A stretch of DNA of 64,000 bases from assembly GCF_029407905.1 (NCBI RefSeq), contig NC_073630.1, positions 41,131,001 to 41,195,000 of the forward strand. The letters are read 5' to 3'. This DNA is from Bubalus kerabau. Its lineage: Eukaryota; Chordata; Mammalia; Artiodactyla; Bovidae. The position numbers and the translations under genes are program-made. Positions within the stretch are counted from its first letter, which is position 1. The number at the start of each line of letters is the position of its first letter. The notes beneath the pieces were generated by a model. It had not been told where the DNA came from. It saw only the letters and a program-made list of their open reading frames with translations, and did no database searches. Shown here one piece after another: positions 34,518 through 45,439 of this stretch.

Positions 34518-35341
34518 CTGTCAATGACACCGCACTCAGGAAATAGGCTGGGAAAGGTACTCCAAAGAGAACTGCAATCGATTCGAGTTTTCAGATGCCA
34601 ATTTAGGCCAATTTCAAGAAGGAAACCTTAGTCACACGGTTTACAATCAAGCAGGAAAGAAAAACACCCCCAGAGCCTGGTCTACATTGTTCATGATTTG
34701 AGACAAGGAACTCAAACGGCAAGGAGGTATCACCTCACACCAGAGGGAGAGAGGGGTTATTGATATTACTTTTATGAACCATAACTGCTGGAGTGGGTGC
34801 TGGGTAAAGGAAACGTTCTGAGGTGTTCGTGGCAATGAAAAATGTAAAGAACTACCTGGACATAGGTGCCGAGGTTACTTGGGAAACTATGAATAAAAAT
34901 AAAGCAATCATATCATCAGGTACACCCATGCCAGGCCCTATATGCAGAAGAAACCTCCTCCATTGGAGAAGACACAGGCCTCTCAACCTTCCCCAGAGCA
35001 CCTAATACTGACAAAACTCAAGATAATGAAAAGGCCAAAATGTTCATGGACCAATGAAAGGATAAGGAAGACCTGCTCCAGAGAGAGAAGGTAAACAGTC
35101 ATAAAGAAGCATAATGAAAAACCTTTCTCAGCAACATGGACGGAACTAAGAGAAGTACATACATCGGATAAAGGCAGGTGTCATGTGATATCACTTGGAG
35201 GTGGATTGTATGTAGCAATTCACAAATGAAACAGACTCACTTTAGAAGGCATACTTAGTGTTATTAAAAAGGAAGGGAGGGAGGGAGAAGATAAATTCTG
35301 AGTGGCTGAAACCTATACACACACACATATAAATAGGTCAC

Positions 35342-35735
35342 CAACAGGCTGAGCGCCGAAGAATTGATGCTTTTGAACTGTGGTGTTGGAGAAGACTCTT
35401 GAGAGTCCCTTGGACTGCAAGGAGATTCAACCAGTCCATCCTAAAGATCAGTCTTGGGTGTTCTTTGGAAGGACTGATGCTAAAGCTGAAACTCCAATAC
35501 TTTGGCCACCTCATGCAAAGAGTTGACTCATTGGAAAAGACTCTGAGCTGGGAGGAATTGGGGCCAGGAGGAGAAGGGGATGACAGAAGATGAGATGGCT
35601 GGATGGCATCACCGACTCGATGGACGTGAGTTTCAGTAAACTCCGGGAGTTGGTGATGGACAGAGAGGCCTGGCGTGCTGCAATTCATGGGGTCGCAAAG
35701 AATCAGACATGACTGAGCGACTGAACTGAACTGAA
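35342..35735 (+). mobile_element. BovB 3' fragment (first of a sense tandem pair)
   Basis: A 5'-truncated BovB beginning at 'gctgagcgccgaagaattg' and ending at the 'ctgaactgaactgaa' terminus. About 70 bases of the array unit expected at this point are missing, which suggests a target deletion on insertion. Immediately followed by a second, longer BovB. Confidence 0.88.
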
Positions 35736-36777
35736 GGGTACAGAGATGGGAATACCAGACCACCTGACCTGCCTCTTGAGAAATCTGTATGCAGGTCAGG
35801 AAGCAACAGTTAGAACTGGACATGGAACAACAGACTGGTTCCAAATAGGAAAAGGAGTACGTCAAGGCTGTATATTGTCACCCTGTTTATTTAACTTATA
35901 TGCAGAGTACATCATGAGAAATGCTGGACTGGAAGTAACACAAGCTGGAATCAAGATTGCCGGGAGAAATATCAATAACCTCAGATATGCAGATGATACC
36001 ACCCTTATGGCAGAAAGTGAAGAGGAGCTAAAGAGCCTCTTGATGAAAGTGAAAGTGGAGAGTGAAAAAGTTGGCTTAAAGCTCAACATTTAGAAAACGA
36101 AGATCATGGCATCCGGTCCCATCACTTCATGGGAAATAGATGGGGAAACAGTGGAAACAGTGTCAGACTTTATTTTTCTGGGCTCCAAAATCACTGCAGA
36201 TGGTGACTGCAGCCATGAAATTAAAAGATGCTTACTCCTTGGAAGGAAAGTTATGACCAACCTAGATAGCATATTCAAAAGCAGAGACATTACTTTGCCA
36301 ACAAAGGTCTGTCTAGTCAAGGCTATGGTTTTTCCAGTGGTCATGTATGGATGTGAGAGTTGAACTATAAAGAAAGCTGAGCGCCAAAGAATTGATGCTT
36401 TTGAACTGTGGTGTTGGAGAAGACTCTTGAGAGTCCCTTGGACTGCAAGGAGATCCAACCAGTCCATCCTAAAGATCAGTCCTGAGTGTTCATTGGAAGG
36501 ACTGATGTTGAAGCTGAAACTCCAATACTTTGGCCACCTGATGCAAAGAGCTGACTCCCTGGAAAAGACTCTGATGCTGGGAAAGATTGAGGGCAGGAGG
36601 AAAAGGCGAGGACAGTGAATGCGATGGTTGGATGGCATCACCGACTCGATGGACATGGGTTTGGGTGAACTCCGGGAGTTGCTGATGGACAGGGAGGCCT
36701 GGCGCGCTGCAGTTCATGGGGTCACAAAGTGTCGGACATGACTGAACAACTGAACTGAACTGAAGGGTACAGAAATG
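35736..36777 (+). mobile_element. BovB LINE, 5'-truncated, with target-site duplication
   Basis: Sense BovB from the 'gagatgggaataccagacc' point in RT to the terminal 'tgaactgaactgaa'. Flanked by 'gggtacagagatg' (35736-35748) and 'gggtacagaaatg' (36765-36777), a 13-base imperfect duplicate. The second copy matches the array unit, so it is the real target. It lies directly behind the BovB end of 35342-35735. Confidence 0.85.
35746..36618 (+). pseudogene. BovB reverse transcriptase, near-intact frame with three stops
   Basis: A single reading frame is kept from 35746 to 36618. It includes the GVRQGCILSPCLFNLYAEYIMR region and the intact catalytic YADD box (RYADDTTLMAESEEELKS), then GPITSWEIDGETVETVSDF and the C-terminal WCWRRLLRVPWTARRSNQ segment. 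In-frame stops occur at 36091-36093, 36361-36363 and 36616-36618. It has no endonuclease domain. It is the best-preserved RT in the window but still inactive. Confidence 0.85.
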
Positions 36778-36905
36778 AAAATAATGGGTATGTTTAAAGG
36801 CATAATGAAACTCTTTGCTATACACCTGAAAGAAACAAGCATTGTAAACCAAGGATATTCCTAGAAAGATTAAACATAAAGCTGACAGAAATTAAAAAAA
36901 AAAAA

Positions 36906-38442
36906 AAGACAAGAACTTCTGCCTACCCTACTTCTTTCCTGCCCCCATTTCCAGGGCTAATGTCTCATCTCTGCAGGCTAACCAGGCTCAGTCTTAGCCT
37001 GAATGTCCTGGGACTCAGGGAGGTGTCCCCAGAACACGAGCCCCCTTTGCACCTGTGCTGCCCAGTCCAATCTGCCTAGGACCACAGTCTCCACATGCAG
37101 GCCATCCCCCAAGAGCAAATTCAAACCTAGATCATACCAAGTATGGTCAAGCCCCTGTGCTGAAAAGCTTTGAAAAGCCAGCTGATCTCCAGGTCTCCCG
37201 CTGATGAGGATCCCTAGGCCAGTTGCTATTTTCAAAGTCATCCCCTAAAACTGACCGCCGCCTCAAACACAGCGGTCAACATTTTTCGCAAGTCAATCAA
37301 GAAGTCAGACGGGCTTTCCTCTGGCACATGGCATTCCAAATGACAACTCAGAAAGCCAGGGTCACGAAGGCTCCTTTGTCCCCATTAAAGAGATGAAAGT
37401 GCTGCCACCTTGTGGACACGGCTCATAACAGCAACAGTGAAACCTCTGCTGCAGGGCAAGGAATATTCAGAAGGCCTAGGGGCTGTCAATGTCACCAGCA
37501 CTCAGGAAATAGGCTGGGAAAGGTTCTGCAACAACTGAAATCCAAACGAGTCTTCAGAGGCCAATTTCAAGAGGGAAACATCCCACACACCATTTAAAAT
37601 CAAACAGGAAAGAAAGACCACCCCCGCCCCCGCAGAGCCTAGTCTACATCATTCATGATCAGAGACAAGGGACTGAAATGGCAAGGAGGTATCAACTCAC
37701 ACCAGTCAGAGGGAGGGTTTATCAATATCACTTTTATTATCCATAACTGCTGGAGCGCCGAGTAAAGGGAAAGCTCCTAAGCTGTCCCTGGCAATGAAAA
37801 GAGCTACCTGGACAAATGTGCCAAGGTTTCTTGGGAAACTATGGGAAAAAAAAAAAGCATTCATATCATCAGGCACACCCATGCCAGGCCCTCCATTCAG
37901 AGGAAACCTCCTCTGTTGGAGAAGACACAGGCACCCCAACATTCCCCTCATCACCCAATACTGACAAAAGTCAAGACAACTAAGAGGCCAAAATGTCCAT
38001 GGACAATGAATGGATAAGGAAGAACTGCTCCAGAGAGACAAGGTAAACTTAGCCATAAAGAAGCATAACAAAAACGTTCCTCAGCAACATGGAAGGAAGG
38101 AAGGAAGGAAGGAAAGCACATATGGCAGAGAAAGGCAAGTGTCATGTGATAACACTTGGAGATGGATTTTATGTAGCAATTCACAAATGAGAAGACTCAG
38201 ACTTTAGAAGACATGCTCAGTCTTATTAAAGAGGAATGTTGGGAGGAGAAGATAAATTCTGATTGGCTGAAACTTATACACACACACACATACATAAATA
38301 GTACAGGTCACCAATTTAGCCTGATTCTGTATCACAGGAAATTGTACTCAACTTGTTTCCATAAAGTCTATAAAAACTGAAGCTGAAAATAATGTGTATG
38401 TGTAGATGCATAACTGAATCACTTTTGTGTTCATCTGAAACC
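36906..38442 (+). repeat. Composite array unit F
   Basis: Follows an oligo-A run (36894-36907). Landmarks: 'ctgcctaccctacttc', 'ctgcaggctaaccaggc', 'gccaccttgtggacac' near 37405, 'cataactgctggagcg' near 37742, then the L1-like 3' part. A GGAA repeat lies at 38092-38113 and (CA)n at 38280-38290. Cut at about 38442 by BovB. Confidence 0.75.
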
Positions 38443-39015
38443 AACAGAAACAGAAGATATTAAGAAGAGGTGGCAAGAATACATAGCAGAACTATACAAA
38501 AAAGATCTTCATGACCCAGATAACTACTGTGGTGTGATCACTCACCTAGAGCCAGACATCCTGGAGTGGGAAGTCAAGTGGGCCTTACGAAGCATCACTA
38601 CGAACAAAGCTAGTGGAGGTGATGGGATTACAGCTGAGCTATTTCAAATCCTAAATGATGATGCTGTGAAAGTGTTGCACTCAATATGCCAGCAAATTTG
38701 GAAAACTCAGCAGTGGCCACAGGGCTGGAAAATGTCAGTTTTGATTCTAATCCCAAAGAATGCAATGCCAAAGAATGTTTAAAGTACTGCACAATTGCAC
38801 TCATCTCACACTAGCACAGTAATGCAACAAAATTCTCTGTTGAAGCCTAAGTTCAACAGTACGTGAACCAAGAACTTTCAGGTGTTCAAGCTGGATTTTA
38901 AAAAGGCAGAGGAACCAGAGGTCTAATAGCCAACACCGTTGGAAAATAGAAAAAGCAAGAGAATTCCAGAAAAACATCTTCTCTTTCATTTGACTATGCT
39001 AAAGCTTTTGACTGT

Positions 39016-39438
39016 GTGCATCACAAAAAACTGTGGAAAATTATTAAACAGATGGGAATACCTGACCACCTGACCTGCCTCTTGAGAAATCTATATGCAG
39101 GTCAAGAAGCAACAGTTAGAACCAGACATGGAACAATGGACTGGTTCCAAATTGGGAAAGCAGAACGTCAAGGCTGTATATTGTCACCTTGCTTATTTAA
39201 CTTGTATTCACAGTACATCATGAGGAATGCCGGGCTGGGTGAAGCACAAGCTGGAATCAAAATTCCAGGGAGAAATATCAATAACCTCAGGTATGCAGAT
39301 ACCACCACCCTTATGGCAGAAAGCGAAGAGGAACTAAAGAGCCTCTTGACGAAAGTGAAAGAAGAGAGTGAAAATGCTGGCTTAAAACTTAGAATTCAAG
39401 AAACTAAGATCATGGTATCTGGTCCCATCACTTCATAG
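39016..39438 (+). pseudogene. BovB RT fragment with altered catalytic box
   Basis: The frame covers MGIPDHLTCLLRNLYAGQEATVR through GRNINNLRYADTTTLMAESEEEL. The YADD catalytic motif reads YADT, removing the second essential aspartate. It stops at 39436-39438. The upstream RT part (38534-38782) is in a different frame. Confidence 0.85.
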
Positions 39439-39477
39439 CAAATAGATGGGAAAACAATGGTAACAGGACAGAGTTTA

Positions 39478-39762
39478 TGTTGCTGCTGCTGCTGCTGCTA
39501 AGTCGCTTCAGTTGTGTCCGACTCTGTGCGTCCCCATAGACGGCAGCCCACCAGGCTCCCCCGTCCCTGGGATTCTCCAGGCAAGAACACTAGAGTGGGT
39601 TGCCATTTCCTTCTCCAGTGCATGAAAGTGAAAAGTGAAAGTGAAGTCGCTCAGTCATTTCTGACTCTTAGTGACCCCATGGATCGCAGCCTACCAGGGT
39701 CCTCCGTCCATGGGATTTTCCAGGCAAGAGTACTGGAGTGGGGTGCCATTGCCTTCTCCAAG
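39478..39762 (-). mobile_element. Bov-A2 dimeric SINE (antisense) with (GCT)n tail
   Basis: A GCT trinucleotide run (about 39481-39498, AGC on the minus strand) is followed by two Bov-A monomers with the GAAAAGTGAAAGTGAAGTC linker. It splits the BovB at 'gacagagttt/agaatttatgttc'. The ORF at 39514-39855 is SINE-derived. Confidence 0.9.
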
Positions 39763-40374
39763 AATTTATGTTCTTGGGCTTTTCCAAAATCACTGCAGAT
39801 GCTGACTGAAGCTATGAAATTAAAAGATGCTTGCTTTTTAGAAGAAAAGCTATGACAAACCTAGACAGCATATTAAAAAGCAGAGGCATTACTTTACTGA
39901 CAAAGGTCCATACAGTCAAAGCCAAGGTTTTTCCAGTAGTTATCTATGGATAAGAGAGTTGTTCCATAAAGAAGGCTGAGAACTGAAGAACTGATGTTTT
40001 TGAACTACGGTGTTGGAGAAGACTCTTGAGAGTCCCTTGGACTGCAAGGAGATTCAACCAGTCCATCCTAAAGGAAATCAGTCCTGAATATTCATTGGAA
40101 GGACAGATGCTGAAGCTGAAGCTCCAGTAGTTTAGCCACCTGATGCGAAGCGCCAACTCATTGGAAAAGACCCTGATGCTGGGAAAGATTGAAGGTGGGA
40201 GGAGAAGGGGATGATAGAGGATGAGATGGTTGGATGGCATCACCACCTCGATGGACATGAGTTTGAGCAAACTCTGGGAGTTGGTGATGGACAGAAAAAC
40301 CTGGCATGCTGCAGTCCATGGGATTAGAAGAGTAGGACACGACTGAGTGACTGAACTGAACCAAACTACTAGAC

Positions 40375-40545
40375 TGCCAGAAATTCTTAAGTTGTAAATT
40401 CTTTATGTGTTCTATAAATTATGTCAGTAAGGGGTTAATAGCCAAGTCTTTTTTTCCAAATTTAAAGGTTACCTTTTAATCTCTCTTTATGGTTTCTTTT
40501 GTAGCAAAGAAGATTATAGAATGAAATGGTCTCTCTGTGTATTTT
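40375..40545 (-). mobile_element. L1 fragment (antisense) extending the right arm's inner end
   Basis: The minus strand carries the L1 ORF2 C-terminal region beyond the palindrome edge ('gactggcagtctag' side excepted). The L1 of the right arm runs inward past the point where the left arm's L1 stops, so the arms part company inside one L1. Confidence 0.5.
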
Positions 40546-40908
40546 TTCTTTCGGTATCAAATTCAACAACAGGAGAAAGTCATTGCCAAGACCAATGTTC
40601 AGGAGTCTTCCCTTTCTGAGTTTTATTTCAGGTCTTAAATTTAGGTCTTTAATTCATTTTTATTAATAATTGGCTTTTATGTATTGTATAAGAAGTGTCC
40701 AGTTTTTGTTTTTTTGGGGGGGGGATTTATTTGCATATTGCTGTTGTTTTCCAAAGACCAGGTGTTAAAGAGACTATCTTTTCACCATTGTACACTCCTT
40801 GGTCCTTTGTCATAAATTAATTAAACATACACGTCTGAGTTTCTTTTCTTTTCCACTGATGAATGTCTGTTTTTATACCAATACCTTACTGGTTTATTAA
40901 ATCTTTAA

Positions 40909-41150
40909 CAATAAGGTTGTGCCAACCTTCCATGCCAGGGGTAGATTCCACTTGATAATGGTGTACAACCTTTTAAATTTGCTGTTGAATTTGGTTATAC
41001 TTTTGTTAAGAATTTTTGCATTTGTATCTTAATGGGTGCATTAGAAGCTTTTGGCAAAATTCAATACCCATTTATGATAAAAACTCTAAACCAACTAGAT
41101 ATGAAGGAAATGTACCTCAGCATAAATATGGCCATGTAACAAACCCATGA
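40909..41150 (+). repeat. Small extra copy of the L1 junction, inverted relative to 41996-42240
   Basis: The segment 'aacaataaggttgtgccaac' to 'taacaaacccatga' repeats, in left-arm orientation, what is found at 19793-19919 plus 24595-24925, but without the L1 nest and without the Bov-tA. It is also an inverted repeat of 41996-42240 only about 850 bases away. The matching left-arm place (near 25770) has no such insert. Confidence 0.75.
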
Positions 41151-41169
41151 AAGTTGAAAATTAGGTCAG

Positions 41170-41290
41170 TGAGGGAGTTCCCTATTGGTCCAGTGGTTAA
41201 GACTTCATGCTTCCACTTTAGAGGGCTTAGGGTTTTATCCCTGGTCAGGGAACTGAGAGCCCACATGCTGCACAGTGTGGACAAAAATAA
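41170..41290 (+). mobile_element. CHR-type SINE, right-arm copy
   Basis: 'gagggagttccctattgg' head with the box B-like 'ttttatccctggtcagg' segment and an AAATAAAA tail. Mirror of 25620-25738. Confidence 0.8.
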
Positions 41291-42568
41291 ATAATAAAAT
41301 AAAATGAAAACATGTGATGCTCCAGCTTTGTTTATCTTGCCAAGATTGCTTTAGCTATGTAAGATCTTTTGTAGTTTCATACAATTTTAGGATTTGTTTT
41401 CTGTTTCTTTGAAAATTGCCATTATAATTTTGATATGAATGGCATTGAATCTATAGATCTTTGGGGGTAGTATGAATAATTTATCAATATAAATTCTTCC
41501 AATCCATGAGCACGGAACATATTTCTATTATAGGTCTTTCATTTCTTTCATTAGTATTTTATAGTTTTTAGTATATAGATGTTTCACCTTTTTCAGATTT
41601 ATTCCTATGTATTTGTTTTCAATGTAATTGAAAATGGGATTGTTTCCAATTATATTTCTGATAGTATATTGTCCCTATGTAGAAAAACAACTGCTTTTTT
41701 ATATTGATTTTATATCCTGCAAATTTCCTAAATTTGTTTAGTAGTTCTAGCAAAATTGGGAGAGGGTGGGTTCTTTAGGGGTTTCTGATATAATATCACA
41801 CTGAAAATGAAGACAATTTTCCTTCTGACTTTCCTTATTGGATATCTTTTAGTTCTTTTCTTGCCTAATTGTTTTGGCCAGGACATCTAGTGCTATGTTA
41901 AATAAATGTTACAGAGTAATATCATTGTCTTGTTCTGATCATAGAACAAAAGCTTCAGCTTTTCGCCATAATACCATAATGAGTATTATGTTGATCATGG
42001 GTTTGTTATGTGGCCATTTTTATGTTGAGGTACATTTATTTCTATATCCAGTTGGTTTAGAGTTTTTATCATGAATGGATACTGAATTTTGACTAAAGCT
42101 TCTAATGCACCCATTAAGATATAAATGCAAAAATTCTCAGCAAAAGTATTACCAAATTCAACAGCAAATTTAAAAGGCTATACACCATTAACAAGTTGAA
42201 TCTACTCCTGGCATGGAAGGTTGGCACAAGCTTTTTGTTATATATAACATATATAAGATGTATATAAATTATATATATATATAAATCAATAAGGGTGATA
42301 TGCAATGTTAATATAATGAAGAATAAATATTGATATATGATCCTTTCAGTAAATTCAGAAAAACCATTTGACAAAATTCAATGCCCTTTTTGACAAAAGC
42401 TCTCAAACTGGGAACAGAAGGAGCATACCTCAAAACAAGGCCATACGGTATAGACCCACAACTAACCTTATACCTAATGGTGAAAAACTGAAAGCTTTTC
42501 TTTAAAAATCAGGAACAAGCATATCCACATTCACTATTCTTATTAAAGACAGTACTCTAGTCCTAACA

Positions 42569-42703
42569 GGGCTTCCCTAGTGGCTCAGCTGGTAAAGAAC
42601 ACGCCTGCAATGCGGGAGACCTGATTTTGATCCCTGGGTTGGGAAGATCCCCTGGAGAAGGGAACGGCTACCCACTCCAGGATTCTGGCCTGGAGAATTC
42701 CAA
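42569..42703 (+). mobile_element. Truncated Bov-tA SINE, right arm only
   Basis: 'gggcttccctagtggctcag' head, 'gggttgggaagatcccctgg' and 'cactccaggattctggcctg' body, then abrupt truncation at 'gagaattcc'. The left-arm site (near 19480, 'ttgcttttgttaggac') is uninterrupted. Confidence 0.85.
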
Positions 42704-44385
42704 GAGCTATCTGACACAAAAATAAGAAATGAAAAGGCCTCCAAAATGGAGAGGAAGAAGCAAAGCTTTCTCTATTTTCAGAAAACATGATCTTGTATAG
42801 GACTCCCCCCAAAATGGATGATCTTGTATATGACTCCTCCCCAGAATGGTAGAACGAATAAATTCAATCAAGTTGCAGGGTACAGAATCAACATATAAAA
42901 TCAGTTGTAAATCTATACACTAACAACAAAATATCTGAAAGACATGAAGAAAATAATTCCATTTACAATTACATGAGAAAAATACCTAAGAATATATTTA
43001 TCCAAGAGAATGAAAGCCTCTGTACTAAAAACGACAAGACACAAAGGAAAGAAATTGAAGACAACACAAATAAATGCTAAGATAGTCTTTGCCCATGAAT
43101 TAAAAGAATTTATATTGTTAAAATGATCATGCTTCCCAAAGCAATATGCAAGCTCAGTGCAATCCCTATCCAACTATCAGTAGCATTTTTCACAGACATA
43201 GAACAAAAAATTCTAAAATTTGCATGGAACTACAAAAGAATTCAAACAGTGAAAGCAATATGAGAGAAAAAAAAAACTAGAGGCTGTGTGCTTCAAGATA
43301 TGAAATTCTATTACAAAGCTATGACAATAAAGACAAAATAGTATTGGCATAACAAAAAGAGAAAAGAAATAAACCTAAGCATATATGGTCCATTAACATG
43401 ACAAAGAAGCAAAGAATACACAATGAAGAAATACAATAATCTCTTTAGTAAACATTGTTGGGAAAACATGTTGGCAGCCACATGCAAAAAAATGAAACTG
43501 GACCACTGTCTAACACCATGCACAAAAAATAAAATGGATTAAAGACTTGAATGGAAAATGTAAAACCATAAAACTCATAGAAGAAAATGTAAATGTGGCA
43601 AGTTCCTTGACATAGGTCTTGGAGATGATTTTTTGAATCTGACAAAAAAAGTGAAAGCAATAAAAGCAAATGGTAGGACATCAAACTAAAAAGCTTATGC
43701 ACAGAGGAACCATCAACAGAATAAAAACAGAACCTACTAAATGACAGAAGATATTTGCAGATCATATACAAATGAGGCGCTTATATCCACAATATTAAAA
43801 TTCATACAGCTCTATAATGAAAAAAGAAAAACAGCAAAAAAAAAAAAATACAAACAATCCTGCTAAAAACTGAACTGGGCAGAAAATGTAAATATACACT
43901 TTTTTCGAAAGTAGATACCTATATACATGTCCAACAGACACATGAAAAATGCTCAACATCACTTAAATTGGGAAAATGCAAATCAAACCCGATGACATAT
44001 AACCTCACACCTGGCTATTATCAAAAAGACAAAAAATAAAAGCAGTGATGAGAATGTGGATAAAAGGGAATTCTAGCATACTGTTGGTGGGAATGTAAAT
44101 AGGTTCAGTCACTATGGAAAACAGTATGGGAATTCCTCAAAAAATTAAAAATATACTATACAATAATGCAGTGCCACTTTTGGATACTTATCTGGAAGAA
44201 AAGGAAACACTAATTGGAAAATATATATGTACCCCCATGTTCATTACAGCATTATTTCCTATAGTCAAGATATGGAAACAACCTAAGAACCACTGACAGG
44301 TGAATTGAAAAAGATGTGATATATGTGTACACACACACACACACACAGATATATATATATACAGACACATATATATATAAGAATC

Positions 44386-44655
44386 GGAGAAGGCGATGGC
44401 ACCCCACTGCAGTACTCTTGCCTGGAAAATCCCACGGACGGAGGAGCCTGGCGGGCTGCAATCCATGGTGTCGCAAAGAGTCAGACACGACTGAGCGACT
44501 TCACTTTCACTTTTCACTTTCATGCATTGGAGAAGGAAATGGCAACCCACTCCAGTGTCCTTGCCTGGAGAATCCCAGGGACAGGGGAGCCTGGTGGGCT
44601 GCCGTCTATGGGGTCGCACAGAGTCGGACATGACTGAAGCGACTTAGCAACACTG
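44386..44655 (+). mobile_element. Bov-A2 dimeric SINE in the microsatellite, right arm only
   Basis: Two Bov-A monomers joined by the CTTTCACTTTTCACTTTC linker. Flanks share 'taagaat' (44378-44384 and 44658-44664), a likely target duplicate. The left arm microsatellite (17640-17880) has no such insertion. Confidence 0.88.
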
Positions 44656-44659
44656 TGTA

Positions 44660-44850
44660 AGAATATATACATGTGCATGTGTGTCTGAATATTTCTGTAC
44701 ACATATATATATATATACAGATTGGACACATAAATATCTATAAATGAATATATAGATGTGATATATGTGTGTATGTATACACATATACACACATGTATGC
44801 ATATATATGCATATGTCTGAATATTTCTATACATACATTAGAATATTATT
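44660..44850. repeat. TA/CA-rich microsatellite (right copy, outer half)
   Basis: (TA)n and (TG/CA)n mixtures; partner of 17640-17880. The first half of the same microsatellite is at 44320-44385. Confidence 0.85.
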
Positions 44851-45439
44851 CAACCATAAAAAAGAATGAAATATTGCCATTTGTGACAACCTGGATAAAT
44901 CTTGGGATTATAGGTTTAAGTGAAGTATATCAGATAAAGACAATTACTGTATGATCACTATTATATGGAACCTAAAACACAAAACTCATAAATACATAGA
45001 TTGATGGTGCCAGAAGGGAAGTGCAGTAGAGGGTTGCACAAATGGGTGAAGGGGGTCAAGAGCTACAAATTCCAGTTGTGTAAAAATGTACATAAAATGT
45101 ATACCATGGTGACTCAGCTACTTCCAAATTGGTAGTACAATAATTTTGACTAAGAAAGTAACTAACTGTTCAGTTCTCAATGGAAAAAAGTTAATTTTGT
45201 AACTTGTTATGATGACAGGTAGTAACTAGACTAATTATGTTGGTCATTTTGCAATGTATACAGATGTTGAATCAAGTGTTTTATCCCTGTAATTAACATG
45301 ATTTTATATATTAATTAAATTTCAATAAAAAACTCTATAACATGTCAAAACAGTGATGGCACAGAATTAGATATAAACTACCTTCTGTTAAGTAATTACA
45401 GAGAAAAGTCAAATGTTCAAAGATTAAATTGCAGGAAAA

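Larger units (their letters stand above)
33506..35341 (+). repeat. Composite array unit E (two SINEs inserted; 3' end displaced)
   Basis: Start 'ttgcctaccctacttc' near 33522, 'ctgcaggctgactaggc', 'gccaccttgtggacac' near 34166 and 'cataactgctggagtggg' near 34778. The 3' UTR is cut at 35341 by BovB DNA and continues at 36778-36905. Bov-A type SINEs lie at 33858-33948 and 34238-34517. Confidence 0.75.
38443..40370 (+). mobile_element. BovB LINE, 5'-truncated (sense), with Bov-A2 insertion
   Basis: Starts in the region before RT ('aacagaaacagaagatattaag'), passes the VKWALRSITTNKASGGDGI segment (38534-38782), a frameshift, the RT core (39016-39438) and, after a SINE at 39478-39762, the 3' tail ending near 40362 ('gagtgactgaactgaac'). 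It forms the spacer's right end. Confidence 0.87.
42115..45340 (+). mobile_element. L1 3' half (sense), right-arm copy
   Basis: Mirror of 17090-19910. It runs from RT ('atgcaaaaattctcagc') through ORF2 C-terminus ('tgggaatgtaaataggttc', 'gaatattattcaaccat') to the 3' UTR ending near 45340. Interrupted by a Bov-tA fragment (42569-42703) and a Bov-A2 dimer (44386-44655). No intact ORF. Confidence 0.8.

Noticed and set aside
33967..34631. ORFs of 135 and 118 codons
   Set aside because: They run across the junction of an array unit and a Bov-A2 SINE; the serine/proline-rich peptide is the familiar SINE translation.
26095..40545. Spacer array as one of the classical bovine satellites
   Set aside because: Units of 1.3-1.8 kb with an L1-derived half and no visible 23- or 31-base subrepeats do not fit what I know of those satellites; a consensus search would settle it.
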